A stretch of 64,000 nucleotides of DNA from CATQHP01 sp965214915 (GTDB lineage: Bacteria; Acidobacteriota; Terriglobia; Bryobacterales; UBA6623). The translations under genes and the position numbers were made by a program. Below the pieces are notes generated by a model, which saw only the letters and a program-made list of their open reading frames with translations, was not told the DNA's origin and made no database searches. The stretch covers positions 558,001-622,000 of the forward strand of contig CBDCCP010000003.1 of the NCBI GenBank assembly GCA_965214915.1, in the 5' to 3' direction. Below are positions 17,398-25,156 of this stretch, piece after piece. Position 1 is the first letter of the stretch. Every line of letters begins with the position of its first letter.

Positions 17398-18237
17398 ATG
17401 CCGAAAAAGACCAGGACGGCCGCCGCTCTCGCCGCCATTCTACTCGCGGCGGGCGCCGCTGCGCAGTCCGCGGAGTCTTACGTTGCGCCCCGTACGCCGG
17501 ACGGCAATCCCGATCTCAACGGCATCTGGCAGGCGCTCGGCTCGGCGCATTGGGATCTCGAGGATCACGCGGCGCGGCACGGCCCCTTGGATGCGCTCGG
17601 CGCGCTGGGGGCCGTCCCCGCGGGCCTGAGCGTAGTCGAAGGCGGGAAGATTCCGTATCTGCCCCAGGCGGAGAAGAAACGCGCGGAGAACCGGAAAAAC
17701 TGGCTGAAGCTCGACCCCGCTGTCAAGTGCTTCATGCCGGGAATTCCCCGCGCCACTTACATGCCCTTCCCGTTCCAGATTGTTCAGACCCCCAAGAAGA
17801 TACTTATGGCTTACGAGTTCGCCAGCACGAGTCGGGTCATCCGCCTGGACCGCCCCGGCTCCCAGGCGCCGGCGACTTCCTGGATGGGCTACTCCTTGGG
17901 ACGATGGGAGGGCGAAACGTTGGTCGTCGATGTCACCGATCAAATGCCGGACACCTGGTTCGACAGCTCGGGCAATTTTCACAGCGAGGAGTTGCGGGTC
18001 GAAGAGCGCTACACCGCGACCGGCCCCAACTCGCTGCTCTACGAGGCCGTCATGACCGATCCGAAGGTGTTTTCCCGTCCGTGGAAGATCGCCATGCCGC
18101 TCTACCGCCGCCTGGAGCCGAACGCGCAGATACTGGAGTTCAAGTGCGTGCCGTTCGCCGAAGGCGCCGTGTACGGCCATCTCCGCAGGGGCTACAAGCC
18201 GCCTGAACCGCAACCGGAACCCGAATCGAACCAGTAA
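17398..18237 (+). CDS. Secreted protein of unknown function, paralog A
   Basis: This exported protein of about 279 residues has a signal peptide (MPKKTRTAAALAAILLAAGA). I chose the ATG at 17398 because it starts exactly at that signal; an ATG at 17329 would bury it. The core has the pattern PDLNGIW near the N-terminus, then GRWEGETLVVDVTDQMPDTW and EERYTATGPNSLLYEAVMTD, shared with the next gene. No catalytic motif is recognised. The family is common and usually multi-copy in acidobacterial and similar metagenomic genomes. The sequence TATACT at 17358-17363 could be a promoter -10 element. Function unknown. Confidence 0.78.
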   Translation: MPKKTRTAAALAAILLAAGAAAQSAESYVAPRTPDGNPDLNGIWQALGSAHWDLEDHAARHGPLDALGALGAVPAGLSVVEGGKIPYLPQAEKKRAENRKNWLKLDPAVKCFMPGIPRATYMPFPFQIVQTPKKILMAYEFASTSRVIRLDRPGSQAPATSWMGYSLGRWEGETLVVDVTDQMPDTWFDSSGNFHSEELRVEERYTATGPNSLLYEAVMTDPKVFSRPWKIAMPLYRRLEPNAQILEFKCVPFAEGAVYGHLRRGYKPPEPQPEPESNQ

Positions 18238-18248
18238 GGAGCGAAGCC

Positions 18249-19295
18249 ATGAACTATCGAATCGCGCCCGCGGTCGTTCTCGCCGCCGCCTGGGCTGTCG
18301 CCGGTTTTGCCGAGGAGGCTCCCAGGACATCCTGGGGCGCGCCGGACTTGCAGGGAACCTGGGACTTCCGCTCGATCACGCCGTTCGAGCGGCCGGCGGA
18401 ATTCAAGGACAAGGCATTCCTCACGGCGGAAGAGGCGGCGGCTTGGGAACGCAAGACACGCGAAGCGAGCGCGGCGCGCAGGGCGCAGAGGAACCGCGAG
18501 GCGGCCCAAAATCAGAGCGACGTCGACGTCGGCTACAACGCGTTTTTCCTGGATCGAGGGGAAAAGATGACCGGCACGCTGCGCACGTCGCTCGTCGTCG
18601 ATCCGCCCGACGGCCGCGTCCCCGCGTTAACCGAGGACGCCAAGCGCCGCTCGGCCGAGCGTTTCGAGCGCTGGGGACGGCCGCCCGCCGGGCCGGAGGA
18701 CCGCAACCCGCTGGAGCGCTGCATCATGGGATTCAACTCCGGGCCGCCGATGAATCCCGGCGCCTACAACAATTTCATGGAGATCTTTCAAACCAAGGAT
18801 CATGTCGCGATCCTCAACGAGATGATTAACGACCACCGCATCGTCCCGCTCGACGGCCGCGAGCATGCGCCGCAGGATATCCGCCTATGGAAAGGAGATT
18901 CACGCGGCGTCTGGGACGGGGATACGCTGGTCGTGACGACCAAGAATTTCACCGAGCATACGAACTTTCGCGGCTCTGGTCCGAACATGGTCCTCGAGGA
19001 GCGCTTCACTCGTACCGGCGCGGACACGCTGCTCTACGAATATACGGTGAACGATGCGGAATCGTTCGAAAAGCCGTGGTCGGTTGCCGTCGAGATGAAG
19101 GCCACCGACGACCCGCTGCTCGAGTACGCCTGCCACGAGGGAAACCGCGCCATGACGCTGATGCTGCGCGGCGCGCGGGTGCGGGAAGCGAAAGGCGCGG
19201 CGGGGGAGCAGGACTGGCTGGCCAGTTGGTACGGCGGAGCGAAGGCGGTCAAAGCCGCGCAGGAGTTGCTGAAGGAAGAGAAAAGCGGACGCTAG
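18249..19295 (+). CDS. Secreted protein of unknown function, paralog B
   Basis: This 348-residue exported protein has a signal peptide (about 1-21, ending AGFA) and a good ribosome binding site (AAGGAG, six bases before ATG). It shares the layout of the upstream protein: PDLQGTWDF, GVWDGDTLVVTTKNFTEHTN, LEERFTRTGADTLLYEYTV and a final FEKPWSV. A Lys/Arg/Glu-rich insertion (residues about 55-90) and a charged C-terminus distinguish it. The 11-base gap from paralog A indicates cotranscription. The shared WxGxTLVV core suggests a beta-sheet fold binding a common ligand, but no function is established. Confidence 0.78.
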   Translation: MNYRIAPAVVLAAAWAVAGFAEEAPRTSWGAPDLQGTWDFRSITPFERPAEFKDKAFLTAEEAAAWERKTREASAARRAQRNREAAQNQSDVDVGYNAFFLDRGEKMTGTLRTSLVVDPPDGRVPALTEDAKRRSAERFERWGRPPAGPEDRNPLERCIMGFNSGPPMNPGAYNNFMEIFQTKDHVAILNEMINDHRIVPLDGREHAPQDIRLWKGDSRGVWDGDTLVVTTKNFTEHTNFRGSGPNMVLEERFTRTGADTLLYEYTVNDAESFEKPWSVAVEMKATDDPLLEYACHEGNRAMTLMLRGARVREAKGAAGEQDWLASWYGGAKAVKAAQELLKEEKSGR

Positions 19296-19474
19296 CCGGC
19301 GGATAGCAAAACGGCCGGCGCGCGCGGGGCTGTCGCCGGCGGTTGTGTCGCTCGACCGCGTTGCGCCAAACGCGTTCGCTCCGCCGCGCGCCTTCATCCG
19401 GTAGATCGGCGGGGTCCAAGCGTGAACCGAGAAATGCGTTTCCGCCTTTGAGAGGGAATCGCCGGAACTGCGGA

Positions 19475-19771
19475 TCAACTCTTGGAGAGCGCGAACAGGC
19501 CGCCTGCAACCGCGCTGAGCAGCGTAACGCATATGGCAATAACCAGCGGCCAGAGCACTTTCTGGAGGGCGTCGATGTGGGCGCCGAGTTCGTCGAAGCG
19601 CGACTCCATGACGGCGAAGCGCGACTCCATGACGGCGATAACATTGCGGCCGGCTTGGGCGCGGACTTGCTCGGTAGCCTCATGGGCGAGATCGGGGTCG
19701 ACCTGAGCGGCCCGCCAAGCGCGGTAAACAGCATCGATGGGCGGCTCAGGCTCTACGGTTACGGTAGGCAT
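19475..19771 (-). CDS. Small coiled-coil protein with C-terminal membrane anchor
   Basis: This 98-residue protein starts at ATG 19771 with AAGGAGAA six bases upstream. Residues 1-50 are hydrophilic, residues about 45-70 form heptads (VMESRF occurs twice in tandem) predicted to be coiled coil, and about 74-93 is a single transmembrane helix (WPLVIAICVTLLSAVAGGLF). The layout resembles holin-accessory/XhlA-like or DUF1640-type membrane proteins, but no family is claimed. It has no close neighbour on its strand and is followed by an intergenic region containing a dispersed repeat. Confidence 0.6.
   Translation of the reverse strand: MPTVTVEPEPPIDAVYRAWRAAQVDPDLAHEATEQVRAQAGRNVIAVMESRFAVMESRFDELGAHIDALQKVLWPLVIAICVTLLSAVAGGLFALSKS
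19596..19637. repeat. 21-bp tandem duplication inside small membrane protein gene
   Basis: The 21-base unit at 19596-19616 is repeated exactly at 19617-19637. It adds precisely one heptad (AVMESRF) to the predicted coiled coil, so the frame and the heptad register are kept. The perfect identity implies a recent slippage or duplication event. Confidence 0.9.
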
Positions 19772-19974
19772 CGGAGATTCTCCTTCTTGCATCGAGGCAG
19801 CCGGTTTTGAGTAATCGGTTGGTACAGAGACGCTTACACAAAGATTACTGTAGCAGTTGAAAGGCAGACGTTAACAGTAACGATCCGACTACCGCCACCC
19901 TCCGACGCTCTGCTGCGGGCGCCGGAGGAGTAGGCTTATTCCCAGCCCACTGCCCTATTTTTGACAGACAAGAC

Positions 19975-20280
19975 AAGTCCCGCGGCAAAAGTCACGCAAG
20001 CGTCGTTACGCGCCCCAGAGCCGATGAGATATCGTGCAGGGGGGCAAGGAACTTGGCGCCGTGCTCTTTGCCCATAGGTCGGCAGGGGCGCGTAACCCTT
20101 TGAGCGGCAGGCATTTGCGGCCGTCGGCTTCGTCGCCGCTTGCGCGGGCCGGAAAGACAGTCGGGGACGATCTCCCGGATCGCCTCCCTCCTCACTTCTC
20201 GCCGAACCGCTTGCGCGGGCCACCAAAACACCGCCGGAGCCCGCCGCGCCGCCCACGGGACTTTCGCCGCGGACAGTTAG
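19975..20280. repeat. Dispersed inverted-end repeat, copy 1
   Basis: This ~306-bp copy is the first of three related elements (others at 31454-31720 and 62270-62537). Its ends are inverted: AGTCCCGCGGCAAAAGT at the left and ACTTTCGCCGCGGACAG at the right. The shared interior includes GTCACGCAAGCGTCGTTACG near the left end and the central block GATCTCCCGGATCGCCTCCC. This copy is longer than the others because of an extra ~40 bases flanked by CGCTTGCGCGGGCC (20137-20150 and 20208-20221). It encodes no convincing protein; the frame open in the other copies is broken by a TAG here. It ends about 12 bases from the stop of the YHYH gene. The adjoining stretch 19772-19974 holds nothing recognisable. 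Confidence 0.85.
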
Positions 20281-20291
20281 AATTTCTCAAG

Positions 20292-21473
20292 TCAGCCGCA
20301 TTTGTTGTTGTCACAGGGGCGGTGGCAGACGACCTTGTGCTCGGGCGTCAACGTGCAGCCTACCGCGTCTTCGTCGCTCTGGCCGCAGCGGAAGAAGCAT
20401 TCCGGCTCGCCGGGCTGGTTCTGGTTGACGCGCGGAGGGCGGTTGCGGCCGCCTCCCAGAGCTTCCCGCAGCGCGGCTTCGGCGACGCCGAGCGTGCGCG
20501 CGGCGGCGGCCGGGTTCGTCGGTTTGACGCTGCCGGGCTCGACGCGCAAAGCCTTGGCGACTTTGCCGGCGTCCATGCCCAGGGACGCCGCGGCTTGGGA
20601 GACTTGCTCCGGGCCGGGGCGGCCGCCGCCGGGGCCCCGCCGCGGGCGGCGGGCCGGCCGGTTCTCGCTGACTTGGCGCCGCGGCCGTCCGCGGTTGCGC
20701 ATCCCGAGCGGCTCGCCCGTGTAGCATCCGATGATGTAGGGCCACGTCTCGGTGGCGTGATAGTGGTAGTCGCCCGAGTGATCGGTGTGACCGTTGCACC
20801 GGTCGAGGTACTCGGGTCCTTCTTTAGCCACATAATCGAAAGCGTCCCAGGAATCGGTATCGGGGTTGCCGACTTTTTCCCAACTGCTTTTGAATTTCAC
20901 GATCTCCTTGCACTCGGCATCGAGGCAGCCCCAAGGGCCGCGGATCGCGAAGCCGTCGTAAGCGAAGCCGAGAACCGGCGAGCGTTCGCCGTCTTTCACA
21001 TCGCTCAGGCAGCGTTGCACCAGCGCATGGTAGTGATATTCAAGCGCCGTATGCCCCATGCAGGCATCCATGATGGAGTGCATCACCGGGTCGCCGAACT
21101 CGGCTTCTTGCGGAATCGGGCCTTCGTTCGGCCCGAAGATCGCCAGCCCGCCGACGCTGAAGCCTTCGCTGCCCAGCAGCGGTATGGGAGTCGGTTTGTC
21201 GGCTTTCTTCGGGTTCAGTGGAACGCGGAATTCGTAGTCCTGCTCCAGCAAGGGATTCGGCGTGACCTGAATGAACTCGTAATGCGGAATGCCGTTCGAG
21301 CGGACGACCAACTCGTCGCCTTCGCAAGCGGCTTCGAGGCGCGGCTTGGGGTACTCGGCGCCGGCGCCCTCGTATTTCGAGACGTCGAGGAATACGTCGG
21401 CCGGGCAGGGCTTCTGTTGCGCCAAGCCCGCGGCCGCGGCAAAAATCAAAAAAACACTCAGTCGAAGTGTCAT
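20292..21473 (-). CDS. Secreted YHYH-domain protein with Cys-rich tail
   Basis: This 393-residue exported protein has a signal peptide of about 18 residues (ending GLAQ). The YHYH domain (residues about 20-250) has the signature HTALEYHYHALVQ and a second DYHYHATETWPY. These His-rich motifs suggest metal binding; the family has no proven function. A basic, Pro/Gly/Arg-rich linker (about 250-300) is followed by a segment with two helix-like repeats (AAASLGMDAGKVAKAL, AARTLGVAEAALREAL). The tail is Cys-rich (ECFFRCGQ, GCTL, VVCHRPCDNNKCG; seven Cys). ATG 21473 lies two bases after the stop of the dienelactone hydrolase gene, so translation is probably coupled. Confidence 0.82.
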   Translation of the reverse strand: MTLRLSVFLIFAAAAGLAQQKPCPADVFLDVSKYEGAGAEYPKPRLEAACEGDELVVRSNGIPHYEFIQVTPNPLLEQDYEFRVPLNPKKADKPTPIPLLGSEGFSVGGLAIFGPNEGPIPQEAEFGDPVMHSIMDACMGHTALEYHYHALVQRCLSDVKDGERSPVLGFAYDGFAIRGPWGCLDAECKEIVKFKSSWEKVGNPDTDSWDAFDYVAKEGPEYLDRCNGHTDHSGDYHYHATETWPYIIGCYTGEPLGMRNRGRPRRQVSENRPARRPRRGPGGGRPGPEQVSQAAASLGMDAGKVAKALRVEPGSVKPTNPAAAARTLGVAEAALREALGGGRNRPPRVNQNQPGEPECFFRCGQSDEDAVGCTLTPEHKVVCHRPCDNNKCG

Positions 21474-21475
21474 GG

Positions 21476-22318
21476 CTAGCGGGTCTCCAGATGTTCGCGT
21501 AAAAAATCGATCGTAAGCGGCCAAGCCGCGTTCGCGGCGGCCAGATTCGCCCCGTCGCGGGCCTTTTGCTGCCGCAGAAAGGCGTGGCCCGCGCCGTCGA
21601 AAACATGCGGGGCATAGCTCTTGCCGAGTTGGCGCATCAGGCGCGCCGCTTCGGGGATCGTCGCGTTGACGCGGGCGTCGTCCGCGCCGTAGAGGCCGAG
21701 CACGGGCGCCCGTATCCGTCCCAGGGTCTTGCGCTCCGGCGACGTTCCGTAATAGACGACTGCGGCGGCCACGCGGTCTTCGTTCCCGGCGAATTCGAAG
21801 CTCGCCGCCCCGCCCCAGCAAAATCCGATGCAGCCGTACTTGCCGTTGGAGGAGGGCAGGGAAGTCGCGTAACGCGCTGCCGAGGTCAGTCTGCGCACCA
21901 CGTCTTCGGTGCGGCGCTCGCGGATCAGCTTGACCGCCTCCTGCGGATCTTCGGGCGTGCGTCCCGTGCGTCCGTAGCCGCTCAGCAGATCGGGCGCGAC
22001 GGCGATGAAGCCTTCGGCGGCGAGTTGATCGGCTACGGCGCGGACCCAGTCGGTCAAGCCGAAGATCTCGTGGATCACGATGACGGTCGGGGCGCGCGTC
22101 GCCCGCTCGGGGTACGACACCCAAGCGTGAACCGAGTCGCTCCACGAATCGTTGCGGCCTTCGCCGATTTCGATCCATTCGCCATGGCGCGGGGAAGCGT
22201 TCAGTCTCGCGGCGGCGGATTCGGCATCGGCCGGAAGCGCGCCTCTTCCGTCGTGGGAAGCGGCCCAAGTCCAAGCTGCGGCGGCGAGCAGCGCCGCCGG
22301 GACGGCTCGAAGTTTCAT
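21476..22318 (-). CDS. Exported dienelactone hydrolase-family protein
   Basis: This 280-residue alpha/beta-hydrolase has an N-terminal signal peptide (about 1-20). The DLH family features are clear: VIVIHEIFGLTDW (Glu of the oxyanion network), nucleophile Cys in GCIGFCWGGAA, Asp in LYGADDARVNA and His in GAGHAFLRQ. Together these give the Cys-Asp-His triad. Classical members hydrolyse dienelactone in aromatic degradation; exported homologs probably cleave other lactones or esters. It precedes the YHYH gene by two bases and follows the PhoD-like gene by 48 bases, all on the minus strand, so it likely belongs to a three-gene operon of exported proteins. Confidence 0.9.
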   Translation of the reverse strand: MKLRAVPAALLAAAAWTWAASHDGRGALPADAESAAARLNASPRHGEWIEIGEGRNDSWSDSVHAWVSYPERATRAPTVIVIHEIFGLTDWVRAVADQLAAEGFIAVAPDLLSGYGRTGRTPEDPQEAVKLIRERRTEDVVRRLTSAARYATSLPSSNGKYGCIGFCWGGAASFEFAGNEDRVAAAVVYYGTSPERKTLGRIRAPVLGLYGADDARVNATIPEAARLMRQLGKSYAPHVFDGAGHAFLRQQKARDGANLAAANAAWPLTIDFLREHLETR

Positions 22319-22366
22319 ATGAATTTCCGCCGCTTATGATAGCGCGCTGCGGGCGCAACAAGGGTT

Positions 22367-23806
22367 CTACAGCGTTTTTTCCCGCCCGGTTTCATAGACG
22401 ACGTTGCCGTCCACGTCATGGAATCGGAAAGTAATCTTGCTCTTGCCCAGCATCTTCTCGGTCGTTACCGACAGGAACCCGCCGGCTACGCGGTGAAAGC
22501 GGTGGTATCGGCGGTCCTGGCCGGGGGTGCCGCCGGCGTGCTCGTCCGTCGCCGGCCCGGAGGAGAACTCGTGGACGCCCGTTGTCGGATGAACCGAATG
22601 ATACTGCCAGTGCCGGTCGCCGCAGGCGATAAAGAAGTTGTCCGGCAAGTTGTCGGCGAACCAGCGGCGGATTTCGTCGCCTTCGTGGGTGAAGCCCGCA
22701 TTGGCGTGATTGTCGTTTTTATTGCTGCGGTCGGGGCCGACGATCGGCGTCGGGCTCACCAGCACTTTCCAATCCGCGTCGCTGGTCAGCAGCGTCTGCT
22801 TGAGCCAGCGTTTTTGATCCTCTCCCCAAATGCTCTTGCCGGGGCCGTCTTCCATGTTGTTGGGGGAACGAAAATCGCGACCTTCGACGACCCATACTTG
22901 CAGTCCCTTGCCCCAGCGGAAGGTGCGGTACGGCGATTCGCTCATCGGGACTTGCTCGCTGTAAACTTTCAGCCCTTGCTCCCAACTGAAGGTCCCCATG
23001 TACTCGCGGCTCATTCCCGGCCAGTTGTCGTTGTGGTACGAGTCGTGGTCGTCTTTCTCCCAGTAGCCCGGCACGCTGAGATGAAACTTCAGGATCGTTG
23101 GAAAGCTGTACATGCGGTGCCAGTGGAACCGCGCCAAGTCGATCGAGGTCGCGAGCGGCGCGTCGCTGTCGTAGTAAATCGTGTCGCCCGTCGGAACGAT
23201 GAATTTCGGCGCCAGCTTCAGCATGGCCGGATATATCTTGTAGCCGTCGGGATGGTCGTGGTCGCGGTTGGCTTGCCCCGTGACCACGGTGAACGTGACC
23301 GTGGCGTATTCGTTCTCGGGAGGCGCGGTCTCGAAGCGTCCGTTCAGCAACTCGTGAAGCACGCTGCCCTCGACGTTGGAAGTTTCGGTCTCGATGTAAT
23401 AGACGGTTGCCGGCTTCAATCCGCTGAGCTTGAAGTGGTGCGTGTAGTCGTCTTCGGCGTTAACCTCGAACCATTCGCTCTCGACGGGATCGAAGAAGTT
23501 GACGTTGTCCGCATAGCGCAAACGCACGCGGCCGGGGGCTCCGGGAACGGAGTTTTGCAGGTCGCGCGGGTTGAGTTGCTCGACGGGCTCCTCCGGCTTG
23601 GGCTTGACCGCGCGGGCGCGGATGGCGATCCCGTCGGCGCGGCGGCTCGCGGATTCGGTAACCCGCGTCCAAACGATCGCCGTGGTTGACGTCACCTCGC
23701 CGACCTTGATTCCGGTCGCCTGCCGGGATTCTTGCAGATACTCGACGTTCGAGCCGCAGCCGGCGGCCAGAACGAGGGAAACGAGGCTCGACAGTAAGCA
23801 GCGCAT
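22367..23806 (-). CDS. PhoD-like alkaline phosphatase, lipoprotein
   Basis: This 479-residue protein begins with a lipoprotein signal (lipobox LAAGC near residue 17). An N-terminal fibronectin-like domain (VGEVTSTTAIVWTRVTES) is followed by a metallophosphatase domain. Candidate metal ligands are in FIVPTGDTIYYDSD, PGYWEKDDHDSYHND and FIACGDRHWQYHS, matching PhoD-type phosphodiesterase/alkaline phosphatases that bind Fe and Ca. It probably hydrolyses phosphate mono- or diesters at the cell surface to supply phosphate, although the substrate may differ in this lineage. It is the first gene of the PhoD-DLH-YHYH run. Confidence 0.88.
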   Translation of the reverse strand: MRCLLSSLVSLVLAAGCGSNVEYLQESRQATGIKVGEVTSTTAIVWTRVTESASRRADGIAIRARAVKPKPEEPVEQLNPRDLQNSVPGAPGRVRLRYADNVNFFDPVESEWFEVNAEDDYTHHFKLSGLKPATVYYIETETSNVEGSVLHELLNGRFETAPPENEYATVTFTVVTGQANRDHDHPDGYKIYPAMLKLAPKFIVPTGDTIYYDSDAPLATSIDLARFHWHRMYSFPTILKFHLSVPGYWEKDDHDSYHNDNWPGMSREYMGTFSWEQGLKVYSEQVPMSESPYRTFRWGKGLQVWVVEGRDFRSPNNMEDGPGKSIWGEDQKRWLKQTLLTSDADWKVLVSPTPIVGPDRSNKNDNHANAGFTHEGDEIRRWFADNLPDNFFIACGDRHWQYHSVHPTTGVHEFSSGPATDEHAGGTPGQDRRYHRFHRVAGGFLSVTTEKMLGKSKITFRFHDVDGNVVYETGREKTL

Positions 23807-23839
23807 GGGGGCATTGTAAAGGAAACGGCGGGCGCGCCG

Positions 23840-24604
23840 TCAGTCCCCCGGGCCGCGGCGGCGGTCCGTCGCGCGCATCTCCTCGAGAATCGCTTCGATC
23901 CGCTCCAGGCGGTCCCGGAGTTCTATGAGCTTGACGTCTTCGCCGATGAAGTATGCGCTGACGGCGGCGGCCAGCGTGGACAGCAGCCCCAATCCCGACA
24001 ACATCAGGACAACGGCGAGCAGGCGTCCCAGCAGCGTCTGCGGAGTGATGTCGCCGTAGCCGACCGTGCTTACCGTGACCAGCGCCCACCACAGGCCGTC
24101 CAGAAAGCTGTGGTTGACCGTCCGCGGTTCGAGAACGACCAGCAATCCCGCGCCCAGGGCGGCCAGGGTCAAGGTCAAGGCGCCCATGTAGATTACGCTT
24201 TGGACTCCGGCCATACGGCGCAAGGAGCGTATGCTGCGCAAAAGCACCGCCGACACCCGAATCAGCCGTAGTAAACGAACCGCCCGGGCAATCCGCACGA
24301 CGCGGATCGAGGCGAGCAGGTCGGGCAGCAGCGGGAACGAGACGACGACGATCAGCAGTCCGAGGATGTTGCGCAGGCAGTAGCGCGCGCGGTTCGCGGC
24401 CGTGAATCCCAGCAATCCGAAGTCCAGGACGAATATCGACCAGACCGCCCAATCAGCGATGACGATCCATTGCTGCGTTTCGCCCAACTCTTGGGCGATC
24501 ACGATCGGAATCGTCGCCAGCGCGGCCGGAACCACCAACAGATCGAGGGGTCTTTCCAGGCGCTTGCGCAGCGCTTCGTATTGCGGTCGCGTGTTGCCGT
24601 GCAT
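23840..24604 (-). CDS. Voltage-gated potassium channel subunit
   Basis: This protein of about 254 residues has six transmembrane helices. S4 is visible as RVVRIARAVRLLRLIRV, with Arg at every third position, and the selectivity filter TVGYGD lies in the pore loop between S5 and S6. The N-terminus is a short cytoplasmic region and the C-terminus (after residue about 215) is a predicted coiled coil (IELRDRLERIEAILEEM) that could tetramerise. I chose the ATG at 24604 (MHGNTRPQYEALR); an upstream start would overlap the divergent gene. It conducts K+ in response to membrane potential. It is divergent from the TPR protein gene, with 36 bases between starts. Confidence 0.92.
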   Translation of the reverse strand: MHGNTRPQYEALRKRLERPLDLLVVPAALATIPIVIAQELGETQQWIVIADWAVWSIFVLDFGLLGFTAANRARYCLRNILGLLIVVVSFPLLPDLLASIRVVRIARAVRLLRLIRVSAVLLRSIRSLRRMAGVQSVIYMGALTLTLAALGAGLLVVLEPRTVNHSFLDGLWWALVTVSTVGYGDITPQTLLGRLLAVVLMLSGLGLLSTLAAAVSAYFIGEDVKLIELRDRLERIEAILEEMRATDRRRGPGD

Positions 24605-24640
24605 ACAAGGTGATCTTGAGGACAAGGATATACTTTTGAC

Positions 24641-25117
24641 ATGCGCGCTGTTTGGATCGCCGTTGTGCCGGCGCTCTGCGCAGTCGCTTCCGGGCAACTC
24701 AAGAACCCGGACGAGCGGCCGCCGGCGGAGGCGCCGGCAATGGTCGACGAAGACGAAGAATTCGTCGCTCCGACCGAATATGTCTTCAATCCGATTCAGG
24801 CGCAATACGAGATGAAGGTCGGCGACCACTACGCCAAGAAGGGCAGCCACCGCGCCGCCGTCGGCCGCTATATCGAGGCGACTCGTTGGAACCCTTCCTT
24901 CGCCCTGGCGTTCTGGAAGCTCGGGCGGTCGCGCGAAAAGCTCGATCAGCCGGCGCAGGCGCTGGAGGCGTACAAGACGTTTCTGGGTCTGGAAAGCACG
25001 GGCAACCGGGCGAAGCAGGTTCGCAGGCGGGTAGTCGAGTTGGAGAAAGCGGTCGAAGAGCTTCCCCCGGCCGATCCCGGCGCCAAGTCCGCGGATACCG
25101 CGACCGCGGGGCCATAA
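24641..25117 (+). CDS. Exported TPR-repeat protein
   Basis: This 158-residue protein has a signal peptide (residues 1-18, MRAVWIAVVPALCAVASG), an acidic linker (about 25-45) and two TPR-like helix pairs (GDHYAKKGSHRAAVGRYIEA and AFWKLGRSREKLDQPAQALE). It is a likely scaffold for protein-protein contacts in the periplasm. TATACT (24629-24634) lies only six bases before the ATG, a spacing expected of a leaderless transcript, and no Shine-Dalgarno sequence is present. The gene is followed by the giant permease gene 39 bases later. Partner unknown. Confidence 0.75.
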   Translation: MRAVWIAVVPALCAVASGQLKNPDERPPAEAPAMVDEDEEFVAPTEYVFNPIQAQYEMKVGDHYAKKGSHRAAVGRYIEATRWNPSFALAFWKLGRSREKLDQPAQALEAYKTFLGLESTGNRAKQVRRRVVELEKAVEELPPADPGAKSADTATAGP

Positions 25118-25156
25118 ATTCGCGGCGCCCTGCTATCCACTACACTGGCACAAGCG

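Noticed and set aside
19936..20256. A minus-strand frame in repeat copy 1 with counterparts in the other copies (MGGAAGS, EEGGDPGDRP)
   Set aside because: Shared because the DNA is shared; lengths and ends differ between copies and no protein family is recognised, so it is not listed as a gene.
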